This document shows, in pieces, positions 15,961 to 24,281 of a DNA stretch of 64,000 bases. The notes beneath the pieces are model-generated. The model saw nothing but the letters and a program-made list of their open reading frames with translations. It was not told the origin of the DNA and did no database searches. This DNA is from Actinomadura harenae (GTDB lineage Bacteria > Actinomycetota > Actinomycetes > Streptosporangiales > Streptosporangiaceae): assembly GCF_003696215.1 (NCBI RefSeq), contig NZ_RFFG01000049.1, forward strand, positions 1 to 64,000. Reading direction: 5' to 3'. Numbering within the stretch: the first letter of the stretch is position 1; the number at the start of each line of letters is the position of its first letter. The position numbers and the translations under genes are program-made.

Positions 15961-16962
15961 ATGAGCCAGGCGATGACGGCGGGTTATGACGCGCTGCTCC
16001 TGATGTCGTTCGGCGGCCCCGAGGGCCCGGACGACGTGATCCCCTTCCTGGAGAACGTCACGCGCGGGAAGGGCATCCCGCGCGAGCGGCTCGCGAAGGT
16101 CGGCGAGCACTACCACCTGTTCGGCGGGGTCAGCCCGATCAACCGGCTCTGCCGGGAGCTGAAGGCCGCGATCGAGGCGGACTTCGCCGCCAACGGCCTC
16201 GCGGACGTCCCGGTCTACTGGGGCAACCGCAACTGGGACCCCTACCTCGCCGACACCGTCCGGCAGATGAAGGAGGACGGCGTCCAGCGCGCCGCCGCGT
16301 TCGTCACGTCCGCCTACGACGGGTACTCCTGCTGCGGCCAGTACGCGCAGGACATCGAGCGCGCGCGAGCCGAGGTCCCCGGCGCGCCCGAGATCGACAA
16401 ACTGCGCGTCTACTACAACCACCCGGGCTTCGTGGAGCCGTTCGTCGAGGCCACCAGGGCCGCCCTGGACGACCTCCCCGAGGACGCCCGGGACGCCACG
16501 CACCTGGTGTTCAGCGCGCACAGCGTTCCGCTCTCCCAGCCGGGCCGCGAGCTGTACCAGGCCCAGCTGGAGGACGTCTCCGCCCACGTCGCCGAGCACG
16601 CCGCCCCCGGACGGCCCTGGAAGCTCGTCTACCAGAGCCGCAGCGGCCCGCCCGCCCAGCCGTGGCTCGCCCCCGACATCGGCGACCACCTCGTGGACCT
16701 GGACGCCGCCGGCGTCCGGGCCGTCGTGAACGTCCCCATCGGGTTCGTGTCCGACCACATGGAGGTCAAGTACGACCTCGACGTGGAGGCCACCCGCCTC
16801 GCCGAGAAGCTCGGCCTGGCCTTCCGCCGCGCCGCCACCCCCGGCACCCACCCCCGCTTCGTCGCCATGGTCCGCGAGCTCATGCAGGAGCGCTCCGGGA
16901 CGGACCGTCCCGCGCTCGGCTCGCTCGGCCCCCGTCCCGACACCTGTGGAGAATGCCGATGA
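15961..16962 (+). CDS. hemH: Ferrochelatase (coproporphyrin ferrochelatase type)
   Basis: The protein is 333 residues and inserts Fe2+ into a porphyrin in the last steps of heme synthesis. The N-terminal LLLMSFGGPEGPDDVIPFL, the loop KVGEHYHLFGGVSPIN and the LVFSAHSVP segment with the conserved histidine are characteristic. Actinobacterial enzymes usually act on coproporphyrin III (CpfC), so that substrate is expected from the phylum rather than from the sequence. The CCGQYAQDIE and the C-terminal CGECR cysteines could take part in the [2Fe-2S] cluster seen in some actinobacterial ferrochelatases. The last codons overlap the next gene (ATGA), so the two are coupled. Confidence 0.95.
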   Translation: MSQAMTAGYDALLLMSFGGPEGPDDVIPFLENVTRGKGIPRERLAKVGEHYHLFGGVSPINRLCRELKAAIEADFAANGLADVPVYWGNRNWDPYLADTVRQMKEDGVQRAAAFVTSAYDGYSCCGQYAQDIERARAEVPGAPEIDKLRVYYNHPGFVEPFVEATRAALDDLPEDARDATHLVFSAHSVPLSQPGRELYQAQLEDVSAHVAEHAAPGRPWKLVYQSRSGPPAQPWLAPDIGDHLVDLDAAGVRAVVNVPIGFVSDHMEVKYDLDVEATRLAEKLGLAFRRAATPGTHPRFVAMVRELMQERSGTDRPALGSLGPRPDTCGECR

Positions 16963-17765
16963 CCGATCCGTCCGCCCTGCTGGAGCTCGCCCTGGAGACG
17001 GCCCGCGAGGCCGCCCGGATGCTGGTCGACAAGCGGCCCGCCGACCTCGGCGTCGCCGACACCAAGTCCAGCCCCACCGACGTGGTCACCGAGATGGACC
17101 GGGCGTCCGAGCGGCTGATCACCGAGCGGATCCTCGCCGCCCGGCCCCGCGACGCCTTCCTCGGCGAGGAGGGCGGCTCGTCCGCCGGCGACAGCGGCGT
17201 CCGCTGGGTCGTCGACCCGATCGACGGCACCGTGAACTACCTCTACGACCTGCCCGACTGGGCGGTCAGCATCGCCGCCGAGGTGGACGGCGAGGCCGTC
17301 GCCGGAGTCGTCGAGATCCCGCGCCTGGGCGAGACCTACACGGCCGTCCGGGGCGGGGGAGCGTTCCTCCACACCGCGTCCGGGGTCCGCGAGCTGAAGG
17401 TCAACACCGGCGTCCCGCTCGACCGGGCCCTGGTCGCCACCGGGTTCGGCTACTTCCCCGAACGGCGCGCCCACCAGGGCGAGGTGGTCGCGGCCCTCCT
17501 CCCGCGCGTGCGGGACATCCGGCGCAGCGGGTCCTGCTGCGTGGACCTCTGCTCCCTGGCGGCCGGACGCGTCGACGCCTACTACGAGCGCGGCGTCCAG
17601 GCCTGGGACGTCGCGGCGGGGGCCCTGATCGTCGAGGAGGCGGGCGGACGCGTCCAGGGGCTCGCTGGGGCCCCCGTGAGCCCCGACCTGTGCATCGCGG
17701 CGGCTCCGGGCCTGTTCGACGCCCTGCACGCCGTTCTGGAGCCCCTGGACCCGGCCAGGGACTGA
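16959..17765 (+). CDS. Inositol monophosphatase-family protein
   Basis: This is a 268-residue cytoplasmic Mg2+-dependent phosphatase. The metal-binding motifs are all visible: GEEGG, DPIDGTVNYLYDLP and WDVAAGALIVEEAGG. Length and order match IMPase/SuhB enzymes, which dephosphorylate inositol phosphates or related sugar phosphates such as histidinol phosphate. The ATG at 16959 overlaps the ferrochelatase stop by 4 nt and has GGAGA about 7 nt upstream; an ATG 6 nt earlier is too close to that site. In actinomycetes inositol feeds mycothiol and phosphatidylinositol synthesis, but the precise substrate is open. Confidence 0.92.
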   Translation: MTDPSALLELALETAREAARMLVDKRPADLGVADTKSSPTDVVTEMDRASERLITERILAARPRDAFLGEEGGSSAGDSGVRWVVDPIDGTVNYLYDLPDWAVSIAAEVDGEAVAGVVEIPRLGETYTAVRGGGAFLHTASGVRELKVNTGVPLDRALVATGFGYFPERRAHQGEVVAALLPRVRDIRRSGSCCVDLCSLAAGRVDAYYERGVQAWDVAAGALIVEEAGGRVQGLAGAPVSPDLCIAAAPGLFDALHAVLEPLDPARD

Positions 17766-17818
17766 GGCCGTCCCCGCCCGATCATCGGGCGGGACCCGGC
17801 GGGAGACCCGCGGAACGA

Positions 17819-17855
17819 GAAGGGCCCCGGACGCCTACGGTCGTCCGGGGCCTTC
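17819..17855. terminator. Hairpin between convergent genes
   Basis: GGCCCCGGACG (17823-17833) pairs with CGTCCGGGGCC (17842-17852), an 11-bp stem extended by GAA/TTC across a 1-nt bulge, with an 8-nt loop. It lies between the phosphatase and the small minus-strand gene. Confidence 0.75.
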
Positions 17856-17876
17856 GTGCGTTCTCGCAGCGGGGGG

Positions 17877-18053
17877 CTAATCGCACCTGGGTGCGTCGAT
17901 ACCGATGTCGTTGTTCGCTGCGATCCGGCGCAGTTCCTTGATCTCCTCCTGGCGTATGTCCACCAGGTAGACGTCACCTTCTGCGTGGGCGTGGCGCAGC
18001 GACTCGTAAGCGTTGTCGAGACGCTGCTGGATCTGACGTGAAAGCTCGCCCAT
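17877..18053 (-). CDS. Small conserved protein of 58 residues (unknown function)
   Basis: This short gene starts at ATG 18053 with a strong GGGAGGAGG-like site on the minus strand and ends with TAG at 17877. The product begins MGELSRQIQQRLDNAYESL and ends in DAPRCD. It is charged and almost wholly alpha-helical, with no membrane segment. The good ribosome site, codon usage like that of its neighbours and a flanking terminator support a real gene. It lies divergent to the CutRS-like genes, with which it shares a 188-nt promoter region. I cannot assign a function. Confidence 0.75.
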   Translation of the reverse strand: MGELSRQIQQRLDNAYESLRHAHAEGDVYLVDIRQEEIKELRRIAANNDIGIDAPRCD

Positions 18054-18167
18054 GGGCCTCCTCCCGGATCTGAGCGTCTGTACCCACGCCTACGCTGGGG
18101 CCAAACCTGTTTCCAAGCGCGAATTCGCCGTGTGGCGGGGGCGGAACGGTCCCGGCCCCGCGACCCC

Positions 18168-18190
18168 CTTACGAGGCTCTTACGGGCTCT
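18168..18190 (+). promoter_or_regulatory. 11-bp direct repeat, candidate response-regulator binding site
   Basis: CTTACGAGGCT at 18168 is followed at exactly 11 bp by CTTACGGGCTC at 18179. Head-to-tail repeats with 11-bp phasing are typical of OmpR/PhoB-family regulators, and the adjacent gene encodes one. Autoregulation is inferred. Confidence 0.5.
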
Positions 18191-18241
18191 GTGGCATACC
18201 GGAGGGGTAAGGCGAGGGGCGTGACAGCCGAGGGGGAGTTC

Positions 18242-18895
18242 GTGAGGGTTCTGGTCGTCGAGGACGAGCGTGTGCTCGCCGACGCCATCGCCACGGGCCT
18301 GCGCCGTGAGGCGCTGGCCGTCGACGTGGCCTACGACGGCGCGGGCGCGCTGGAACGGACCGGCGTCAACGAGTACGACGTGGTCGTGCTCGACCGCGAC
18401 CTGCCGAAGGTGCACGGCGACGACGTGTGCCGGCGGCTGGTCGCCGACCGTTATCCGGCGCGCATCCTGATGCTGACGGCGGCGGGCGAGCTCGACCAGC
18501 GCGTCGAGGGTCTGTCCATAGGGGCCGACGACTACCTGCCCAAGCCGTTCGCGTTCACCGAGCTGGTCGCCCGCGTCCGGGCGCTCGGACGGCGCGCGTC
18601 GGCGCCGCTGCCGCCCGTCCTGGAGCGCTCGGGCATCACGCTCGACCCGTCCCGGCGGGAGGTCACCCGCGACGGGCGGCCGATCGAGCTGACCCGCAAG
18701 GAGTTCGCCGTCCTGGAGGTGCTGATGGGCGCCGAGGGCGCGGTGGTCAGCTCCGAGCAGCTGCTCGAGAAGGCGTGGGACGAGCACATCGACCCGTTCA
18801 CCAACGTCGTCCGGGTCACGATGATGACCTTGCGGAAGAAGCTCGGCGATCCGCCCGTCATCGAGACCGTCCCGGGTGTGGGGTACCGGCTGTGA
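18242..18895 (+). CDS. cutR: OmpR-family response regulator, CutR-like
   Basis: This is a 217-residue cytoplasmic response regulator. The receiver domain has the acidic pair in VLVVEDE, the phosphoacceptor Asp51 in VVVLDRDLP and the conserved Lys in DDYLPKPF. The C-terminal winged helix follows, with LTRKEFAVLEVLM and the ending VPGVGYRL. The overall wording of the receiver and of the WDEHIDPFTNVVRV segment is very close to Streptomyces CutR. I chose the GTG at 18242, which has GGGGGAG about 5 nt upstream; longer in-frame starts at 18191 and 18221 add residues before the receiver. It overlaps the sensor kinase gene by 4 nt. Confidence 0.88.
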   Translation: MRVLVVEDERVLADAIATGLRREALAVDVAYDGAGALERTGVNEYDVVVLDRDLPKVHGDDVCRRLVADRYPARILMLTAAGELDQRVEGLSIGADDYLPKPFAFTELVARVRALGRRASAPLPPVLERSGITLDPSRREVTRDGRPIELTRKEFAVLEVLMGAEGAVVSSEQLLEKAWDEHIDPFTNVVRVTMMTLRKKLGDPPVIETVPGVGYRL

Positions 18896-20436
18896 GCGCG
18901 CCCGAACCCACCTCGAACGACCTGCCCGAGCCGGTTCCCGGCGAGACGGGCGCGTCCGGCGAGGAGAGGAAGACCCCGGGCAAGGCCCGGGGGAACGGCC
19001 GCGGGAAGGGCCGTGACAAGGCGATGGACGGCTCGCCCGTGAGCCCGGCGCAGGACGGCGGCGAGCCCTCGCCCGTGCGCCCGTCGGTGACGCCGCCGGG
19101 CGCGTCCGCCGGACGGCCCCCGGGCCGGGACGGCGGGTCCGGCACGTCCGACTCCGGGCCGAACGGCCAGGTCGGCGTGGTCACGACCGGGTCGTTCGCC
19201 CTGCCGGGCGACCGGAACGGCGAGCCCAAGAACGGCGAGAGCTCCTCGTTGCTCACCGACCTGCGGTCCCTGCCGAACCGGATCAGCGTCCGGCTGCGGC
19301 TGACCGTCCTGTACGGCGCGCTGTTCTTCCTGGCCGGGGTGCTGCTGCTGTTCGTCACCTACCTGCTGCTGCGGTCGGTGCTCGACTCGGTCTTCCCGGC
19401 CGGCACCGGCATCCGCTACCCGGACGGCAGCTTCATCACGTCCGAGGCGATCCGCGACCTGGCCATGCGGCGGATGCTGACCCGCTCGCTGCTGGCCCTG
19501 CTCGGCGTCGGGATCATCGCCGTCGTCATGGGGTACTTCGTCGCCGACCGGGCGCTGTCCCCGCTCCAGCGGGTCACCGCGACCGCCCGCCGGCTCTCCG
19601 AGTCCACCCTGCACGAGCGGATCGCGCTGGACGGCCCCGAGGACGAGATCAAGGAGCTCGCCGACACCTTCGACGCCATGCTCGAACGGCTCAGCGACGC
19701 GTTCGACACGCAGCGCCGGTTCGTCGGCAACGCCTCGCACGAGCTCCGGACGCCGCTCGCGATCAACCGGACGCTGCTGGAGGTCGCGCTCACCGATCCG
19801 GAGGCGTCCGACGACCTGAAGACCGTCGGGAAGACGCTGCTGGCCAACAACGCCCGGCACGAGCGCCTGATCGAGGGCCTGCTGCTGCTCGCCCGCAGCG
19901 AGCGCGAGCTGACCACGCGCGTCCCGACCGACCTGTCCGAGGTCGCCGCGACCGTCCTGACGAACCTGGCGCGCCGCGAGCAGCCGAACGAGGTCTCCGT
20001 CCACCGCGAGCTGACCCCGGGCGCCACGCCGGGCGATCCCGTCCTGCTGGAGCACCTGGTGAGCAACCTGGTGGACAACGCGATCAAGCACAACTCCGAC
20101 GGCGGCGAGGTCTGGGTCCGCACCGGCGTGCTGTCGGGGTACGCGACCGTCCAGGTGGAGAACACCGGCCCGGTCGTGCCCGCGTACGAGATCGAGCGGC
20201 TCTTCGAGCCGTTCCGGCGGCTGAACGCCGACCGGCTGGAGTCCGCCAAGGGCGCGGGCCTCGGACTGTCGATCGTCCGCTCGGTGGTGCTCGCCCACCG
20301 CGGGCGCGTGTACGCCGCGCCCCGGCAGGGCGGCGGCCTGGTGATCACCGTCCGGCTGCCCCTCACACGTGGACGGTGTGCCGTGAGAGGCCGCTTCCCG
20401 GCCGGTCAGGGCCGGGAAGCGCCGATCACCTGCTGA
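18892..20436 (+). CDS. cutS: Sensor histidine kinase, CutS-like
   Basis: This is a 514-residue membrane sensor and partner of the response regulator before it. The first ~135 residues are Pro/Gly/Asp-rich and likely disordered, longer than is usual. Two transmembrane segments (about 141-163 and 198-218) flank a short extracellular loop of ~35 residues. HAMP, HisKA with His283 (NASHELRTPLA) and HATPase motifs (NLVDNAIKHN, GAGLGLSIV) follow. The start is GTG 18892 overlapping the regulator stop (GTGA). The tail runs 11 nt into the convergent kinase gene. In Streptomyces CutRS responds to secretion or extracytoplasmic redox state; the signal here is not shown. Confidence 0.87.
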   Translation: MSAPEPTSNDLPEPVPGETGASGEERKTPGKARGNGRGKGRDKAMDGSPVSPAQDGGEPSPVRPSVTPPGASAGRPPGRDGGSGTSDSGPNGQVGVVTTGSFALPGDRNGEPKNGESSSLLTDLRSLPNRISVRLRLTVLYGALFFLAGVLLLFVTYLLLRSVLDSVFPAGTGIRYPDGSFITSEAIRDLAMRRMLTRSLLALLGVGIIAVVMGYFVADRALSPLQRVTATARRLSESTLHERIALDGPEDEIKELADTFDAMLERLSDAFDTQRRFVGNASHELRTPLAINRTLLEVALTDPEASDDLKTVGKTLLANNARHERLIEGLLLLARSERELTTRVPTDLSEVAATVLTNLARREQPNEVSVHRELTPGATPGDPVLLEHLVSNLVDNAIKHNSDGGEVWVRTGVLSGYATVQVENTGPVVPAYEIERLFEPFRRLNADRLESAKGAGLGLSIVRSVVLAHRGRVYAAPRQGGGLVITVRLPLTRGRCAVRGRFPAGQGREAPITC

Positions 20437-22153
20437 CGGTGCCGAACGCCGACGCGCTGGTCTCGGAGAGCTTCTCCCGCCAGTCCCAGCGGATCGTCTT
20501 CAGCGACAGGACGTTCCCGCTGGTCGGGTAGAAGGTCACGTACCCGGCCGCGCACCTGTTCTCGCTGCTGATCATCGGTGTCTCCCGGAAGACCGCCTTG
20601 CCGCTGGCCGCCGAGCCGGAGATCGCCGCCAGGTTCGTGTAGCAGGTGTCGGTGCCGTCCGGGTAGGTGTAGGTGGCCGTGCCCGACGTGTAGAGGAGCG
20701 CGAACTTCGCGGTGAAGTTCCTGCGGTTGGTCTGCGCCCCCGGCTGCTGCGCCGGTCCCGTCCACACGCCGACGATGCCGGTGTTGACCTTCGAGCCGGA
20801 CGTCGAGGGCGGCGTGTACGGCGTGTACGTCGGGACGGTGAGCGTCGGGCGCGGCGTCGGGTCGCCGCCGTTCGCGAGCGCGGCGATCACGATGACGACG
20901 ATCACGACCAGGACGAGCACGCCGCAGCCGATGCCGATCGCGAGCGGCGCGTTCGACCCGCCGGACTTCGGCGGCGGGCCGTACATCGGCCCCGTCGCGG
21001 GCGGCCCGGCGACGGGCGGGGCCGCCGGCGGACCGTAGGCGGGCGGACGCTGCCCCTGCTGGGGCGGCGCGCCCTGGTACATCGGCATCGGCGGGGGCGT
21101 GATCGACGGCGGCGGCGTGACCGGCCCGGCACCGCCCTGCCCCGGGTAGCCGCCGCCCTGGCCCTGGTAGCCGCCCTGGTGCATCGGCATGGGCGGCGGG
21201 GTGATCTGCTGCCCGCCGCCGTACGGCGACGAGGGCGGGACCGCCGGCGCGGGCGGGGCGTCCAGCCGCGCGGCGATCCGGGTGCCCTGGTCGAGCAGCG
21301 CGTCTCCGGACGCCGCGCCGGCCGGGGTCGCGTTGACCGACTGGAGCAGCTGCAGCAGCAGCTGCGGCGCGGGCGGGCGCAATCCGGCGTCCTTGGACAG
21401 GGCGCGCTGCACCATGGCCCGGACGGGCCCGGCGGGCACCCCGGACAGGTCCGGATCCTCGTTGAGGATCCGGTTGATGATCACCGGAAGCGTCTCGGCC
21501 TCGAACGGGGACTGCCCGGTCGCGGCGAACACCATGGTCGCGCCCCAGGCGAAGATGTCCACGGCGGGCGTGAGCGGCGCGCCCGTGAGCTGCTCGGGCG
21601 CCAGGTAGCCCGGGGTGCCGACGACCATGCCGGTCGCGGTGACCGCGCTCTCCTGGGAGTTCACGGTGCGGGCGATGCCGAAGTCCACGACGCGCGGGCC
21701 GTCGCTGGCCAGCATGACGTTGTTCGGCTTGAAGTCGCGGTGGACGATCCCGGCCTCGTGGATCGCGGCGAGCGCGGTCGCGGTGCCGATCGCCAGGAGC
21801 AGCAGGTCGTCGGCGTTCATCGGGCCGCGGTGCGCGATCACGTCGTGCAGGGACGCGCCGTCGATGAACTCGCTGATCACATAGGGCTGCTCGCCCTCGA
21901 CGTCGAAGTCGAGGACGCGGGCGGTGCACTGCGGGTCGACCTTGCTGGCCGCGGTGACCTCGCGGGCGAACCGCGCCCGCGCCGCCTTGTCGCTCGCCAT
22001 CTGCGTGTGCAGCAGCTTGATGGCGACGTACTCTCCCCCGTGGGAGCGGCCAAGGAAGACCGCGCCCTGCCCGCCTGCCCCGAGCCGCCCGACGACCTCG
22101 TACCGTCCCAGTGCCCGCGGATCGCCCGGCTCCAGTGGAGCGGCTTCCGGCAT
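20426..22153 (-). CDS. Ser/Thr protein kinase with single TM and extracytoplasmic domain
   Basis: This is a 575-residue Hanks-type kinase. The catalytic domain (about residues 15-270) has GRLGAGGQGAVFLG, the ATP-binding Lys in YVAIKLLH, the catalytic loop IVHRDFKPNN and VDFGIAR, then GTPGYLAPEQ. A Pro/Gly/Gln-rich linker of ~120 residues leads to one transmembrane helix (IGIGCGVLVLVVIVVIVIAAL, about 396-418). The extracytoplasmic C-terminal domain of about 130 residues contains three cysteines and no PASTA repeat. That domain resembles the small beta-rich sensor-like ends of many actinobacterial kinases. The upstream region carries an 18-bp triple repeat. The ligand and substrates are unknown. 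Confidence 0.9.
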   Translation of the reverse strand: MPEAAPLEPGDPRALGRYEVVGRLGAGGQGAVFLGRSHGGEYVAIKLLHTQMASDKAARARFAREVTAASKVDPQCTARVLDFDVEGEQPYVISEFIDGASLHDVIAHRGPMNADDLLLLAIGTATALAAIHEAGIVHRDFKPNNVMLASDGPRVVDFGIARTVNSQESAVTATGMVVGTPGYLAPEQLTGAPLTPAVDIFAWGATMVFAATGQSPFEAETLPVIINRILNEDPDLSGVPAGPVRAMVQRALSKDAGLRPPAPQLLLQLLQSVNATPAGAASGDALLDQGTRIAARLDAPPAPAVPPSSPYGGGQQITPPPMPMHQGGYQGQGGGYPGQGGAGPVTPPPSITPPPMPMYQGAPPQQGQRPPAYGPPAAPPVAGPPATGPMYGPPPKSGGSNAPLAIGIGCGVLVLVVIVVIVIAALANGGDPTPRPTLTVPTYTPYTPPSTSGSKVNTGIVGVWTGPAQQPGAQTNRRNFTAKFALLYTSGTATYTYPDGTDTCYTNLAAISGSAASGKAVFRETPMISSENRCAAGYVTFYPTSGNVLSLKTIRWDWREKLSETSASAFGTVSR

Positions 22154-22174
22154 CAGACCCTCCCGTGACCCGCC

Positions 22175-22228
22175 TGTGTGGTGTGGCGCTCTTGTGTGGT
22201 GTGGCGCTCTTGTGTGGTGTGGCGCTGC
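22175..22228. repeat. Three perfect 18-bp tandem repeats upstream of the Ser/Thr kinase
   Basis: The unit TGTGTGGTGTGGCGCTCT occurs at 22175-22192 and 22193-22210, and again at 22211-22228 with only the last two bases changed. It lies 21 nt upstream of the kinase start codon, inside its likely leader or promoter. The regular spacing could serve as a protein-binding array, or copy number could vary between strains. Confidence 0.8.
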
Positions 22229-22570
22229 ACGATATCGCGTTAGTTCAGACGTTTCATCGACACGATGGGTTCAATGCCCGATCGCGGCTTTCCTGGCGAT
22301 ACGCGGGGCGGGTGGGGGCGTCCGGCGCCGGGGGTGTGAACGAGGGCGGCACCGGGTACCCGAGCGGTCCCGGAGACCATCAGGGACACGCGGGGGGACG
22401 CGCCAGGGGACGCGCCGGGGCCGTGCGGGGGCGGTCGGTGCGCGAGTGGGCGCGGAGAAGGATATGATCCCGCCGCCGTTGGTTGCGCCCCCGGGCGTCA
22501 CGGCGCTGTTCCACAGCGTGGCACCCGGGCGGTCGGGTGACGTGCGCCACATCTCCGCGGGCCGGGACGG

Positions 22571-22584
22571 GTGATCGGTGTCAC
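22571..22584. promoter_or_regulatory. CRP-like palindrome (GTGA-N6-TCAC)
   Basis: GTGATCGGTGTCAC matches the core of a CRP/Cmr half-site pair (TGTGA-N6-TCACA), although the outer bases differ. It sits about 145 nt upstream of the DUF4193 gene. This is weaker than the site at 38065-38080. Confidence 0.3.
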
Positions 22585-22726
22585 TCGTGAGAACCGTCGC
22601 GCCTTGTGTGGCACAGCTCACCGCCCGTGACAGAATTTCCCGCCCGGATCGGGCACAAGAACGGCCCCCCGAGCGTTAGATCCGCGCGACGGGGCGCATA
22701 AAGCATCGAGGGGGATGGAGACGAAG

Positions 22727-23023
22727 ATGGCGACCGACTACGACAGCCCACGCAAGACCGACGACGATCTCAATGAGGACAGCCTCCAGGAACTCCAGGC
22801 TCGCCGCGCCGACAAGGCCGCGAGCATCATCGACGAGGACCTGGACGCCGGCGAGGTCGCCGAGCTGCCCGGCGCCGACCTGTCGAACGAGGAGCTGACC
22901 TTCCGGGTCGTTCCGCGGCAGGCCGACGAGTTCACGTGCAGCCGGTGCTTCCTGGTGCACCACCGCAGCCAGCTGGCCACCGAGAAGAACGGCCAGCCGG
23001 TCTGCCGCGAGTGCGCCGCCTGA
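22727..23023 (+). CDS. DUF4193-family small zinc-ribbon-like protein
   Basis: This is a 98-residue acidic protein. It begins MATDYDSPRKTDDD, has a helical EELQARR-like stretch and ends in a four-cysteine pair CSRC...CREC, which looks like a zinc ribbon. This is the DUF4193 family, found throughout actinobacteria and of unknown function. I chose ATG 22727 because GGAG lies 7 nt upstream and the family N-terminus starts here; an ATG 12 nt earlier sits directly on a G-run. It is a likely cytoplasmic protein. The neighbouring downstream gene is unrelated in sequence. Confidence 0.9.
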   Translation: MATDYDSPRKTDDDLNEDSLQELQARRADKAASIIDEDLDAGEVAELPGADLSNEELTFRVVPRQADEFTCSRCFLVHHRSQLATEKNGQPVCRECAA

Positions 23024-23106
23024 CGGGCGGTCCGTTTCCGAGGTCCGGTCCACGGCCTGGTCCCCAGGCCGTCCGACGGGACGGTTCCGACCCACGGGAG
23101 CCGCTG

Positions 23107-24177
23107 GTGAACGAGGTTCCGGAAGTCCACGAGCGGCGCGGTCCCTCCGGGGACCCCGCCGCGGTCACACCCGTGCCGGGCGCGGCCTCCGCCGCGCCGG
23201 GCGCACACCCCTCCGCCACCGCGTCGGCGAACGTGCCGGGCCCCACGCCCGGCCACGAGCGCGACGCCCGGGACACCTGCGAGAACGACATCCGCGAGCG
23301 CGACGCCCACGACCGCGCCGCTCGTGATCAGGGCGCCGGCCCCGGCGCCGACGATCACCACGACGCCGACGACCACACCGCCGACGATCACAGCGCCGCG
23401 CCGGACGGTCCGGGGAGCGACCGGGAGATCGGGGAGCTGGTCGGACGGCTCGCCGCCGACGAGGAGCTCGACCGCGAGACCCGCGGCCGCCTGCTCGCGC
23501 GGCTCACCCGGCTGCTCGCGGCCAGCGCCCGCACCGCCGGGACCAGGGGCATTGCGCGCGGCCGCTGGCTGGCCGACCTGTTCACCGCCATCGTCCCGCA
23601 CGTGCCGATCCGCGACCGGGCCACCCTGACGGCCCACCACCACGGCCTCACCGGCGAGGACCTGGCCGACAACATGGTCAAGGTCGCCGCGCGCGCCACC
23701 ACCGCCGTGGGCGCGGCGGGCGGGGCGCTGGCGGCCGTCGAGTTCGCCGCCCCGCCGCTGCTGCTGTCGGCCCCCGCGCAGCTGGCCGCCGAGACCCTCG
23801 TGGTCGCGGCGATCGAGGTGAAGATGATCGGCGAGCTGCACGAGGTCTACGACGTCCGGGTGCAGGGGTCCGGCACGCTCCGGGCCGCGGCGTTCACGAC
23901 GGCGTGGGCGCGGCAGCGCGGCCTGAACCCGCTGGAGGGCGGCTCGCTCACCGGCGCGCTCGGCGCGGCCTCCAAGGCGGCGCTGCGCAAGCGGCTGCTG
24001 CGCACCCTCGGGCGCAGCCTGACGACGATGGGCCCGTTCCTGACCGGCGCGGCCGCCGGGGCCGCGCTCAACCGCACCGCGACCAGGAAGCTCGCCGCGT
24101 CCGTCCGGGACGACCTGCGCAAGCTCGGCGGCCCGGCCCCCGGCCTCCCCGGCGAGCACCCCCGTCTCCCGAGCTGA
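23107..24177 (+). CDS. Unknown protein: disordered His/Asp-rich N-terminus and hydrophobic helical C-terminal domain
   Basis: This 356-residue protein starts at GTG 23107 with GGGAG upstream. Residues 1-~105 are low complexity, first Pro/Ala-rich and then with a run rich in His and Asp (ADDHHDADDHTADDH) that could bind metal. The remaining ~250 residues are helical, with glycine/alanine-rich hydrophobic stretches (AVGAAGGALAAVEFAAPPLLL, LVVAAIEVKMIGELHEVY), somewhat like the EcsC-type helical family. That similarity is weak and no name is warranted. Homologues in other actinomycetes are expected for the C-terminal part. A terminator follows. Confidence 0.75.
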   Translation: MNEVPEVHERRGPSGDPAAVTPVPGAASAAPGAHPSATASANVPGPTPGHERDARDTCENDIRERDAHDRAARDQGAGPGADDHHDADDHTADDHSAAPDGPGSDREIGELVGRLAADEELDRETRGRLLARLTRLLAASARTAGTRGIARGRWLADLFTAIVPHVPIRDRATLTAHHHGLTGEDLADNMVKVAARATTAVGAAGGALAAVEFAAPPLLLSAPAQLAAETLVVAAIEVKMIGELHEVYDVRVQGSGTLRAAAFTTAWARQRGLNPLEGGSLTGALGAASKAALRKRLLRTLGRSLTTMGPFLTGAAAGAALNRTATRKLAASVRDDLRKLGGPAPGLPGEHPRLPS

Positions 24178-24223
24178 ACCGGTCACCCTCCGGTCAAAGA
24201 GGACCAAAAAGCACGAAAAGAAT

Positions 24224-24264
24224 GAACGGCCCGCCTGGAGAACCCTCCGGGTGGGCCGTTCTTC
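24224..24264. terminator. Hairpin terminator between convergent genes
   Basis: GAACGGCCC (24224-24232) pairs with GGGCCGTTC (24253-24261), extended inward by GCC/GGT pairing, and is followed by TTCG. It separates the unknown protein gene from the convergent TIGR03083 gene. Confidence 0.75.
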
Positions 24265-24281
24265 GCGTTCGGGGGCGCCCT

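Larger units (their letters stand above)
22154..22726. other. Intergenic region between divergent kinase and DUF4193 genes
   Basis: This 573-nt stretch holds promoters for both directions. It contains a clean 18-bp triple repeat (22175-22228), listed separately, and a CRP-like palindrome GTGA-N6-TCAC at 22571-22584. A possible 36-codon ORF (22464-22574) has GAGAAGG upstream but no recognisable product. I see no RNA gene. Confidence 0.5.

Noticed and set aside
22175..22228. Possible CRISPR array
   Set aside because: The three 18-bp units are directly adjacent with no spacers, and no cas genes are near.
22464..22574. 36-codon ORF with GAGAAGG upstream
   Set aside because: The product is proline/glycine-rich with no recognisable feature and lies in a promoter region; too weak to call.
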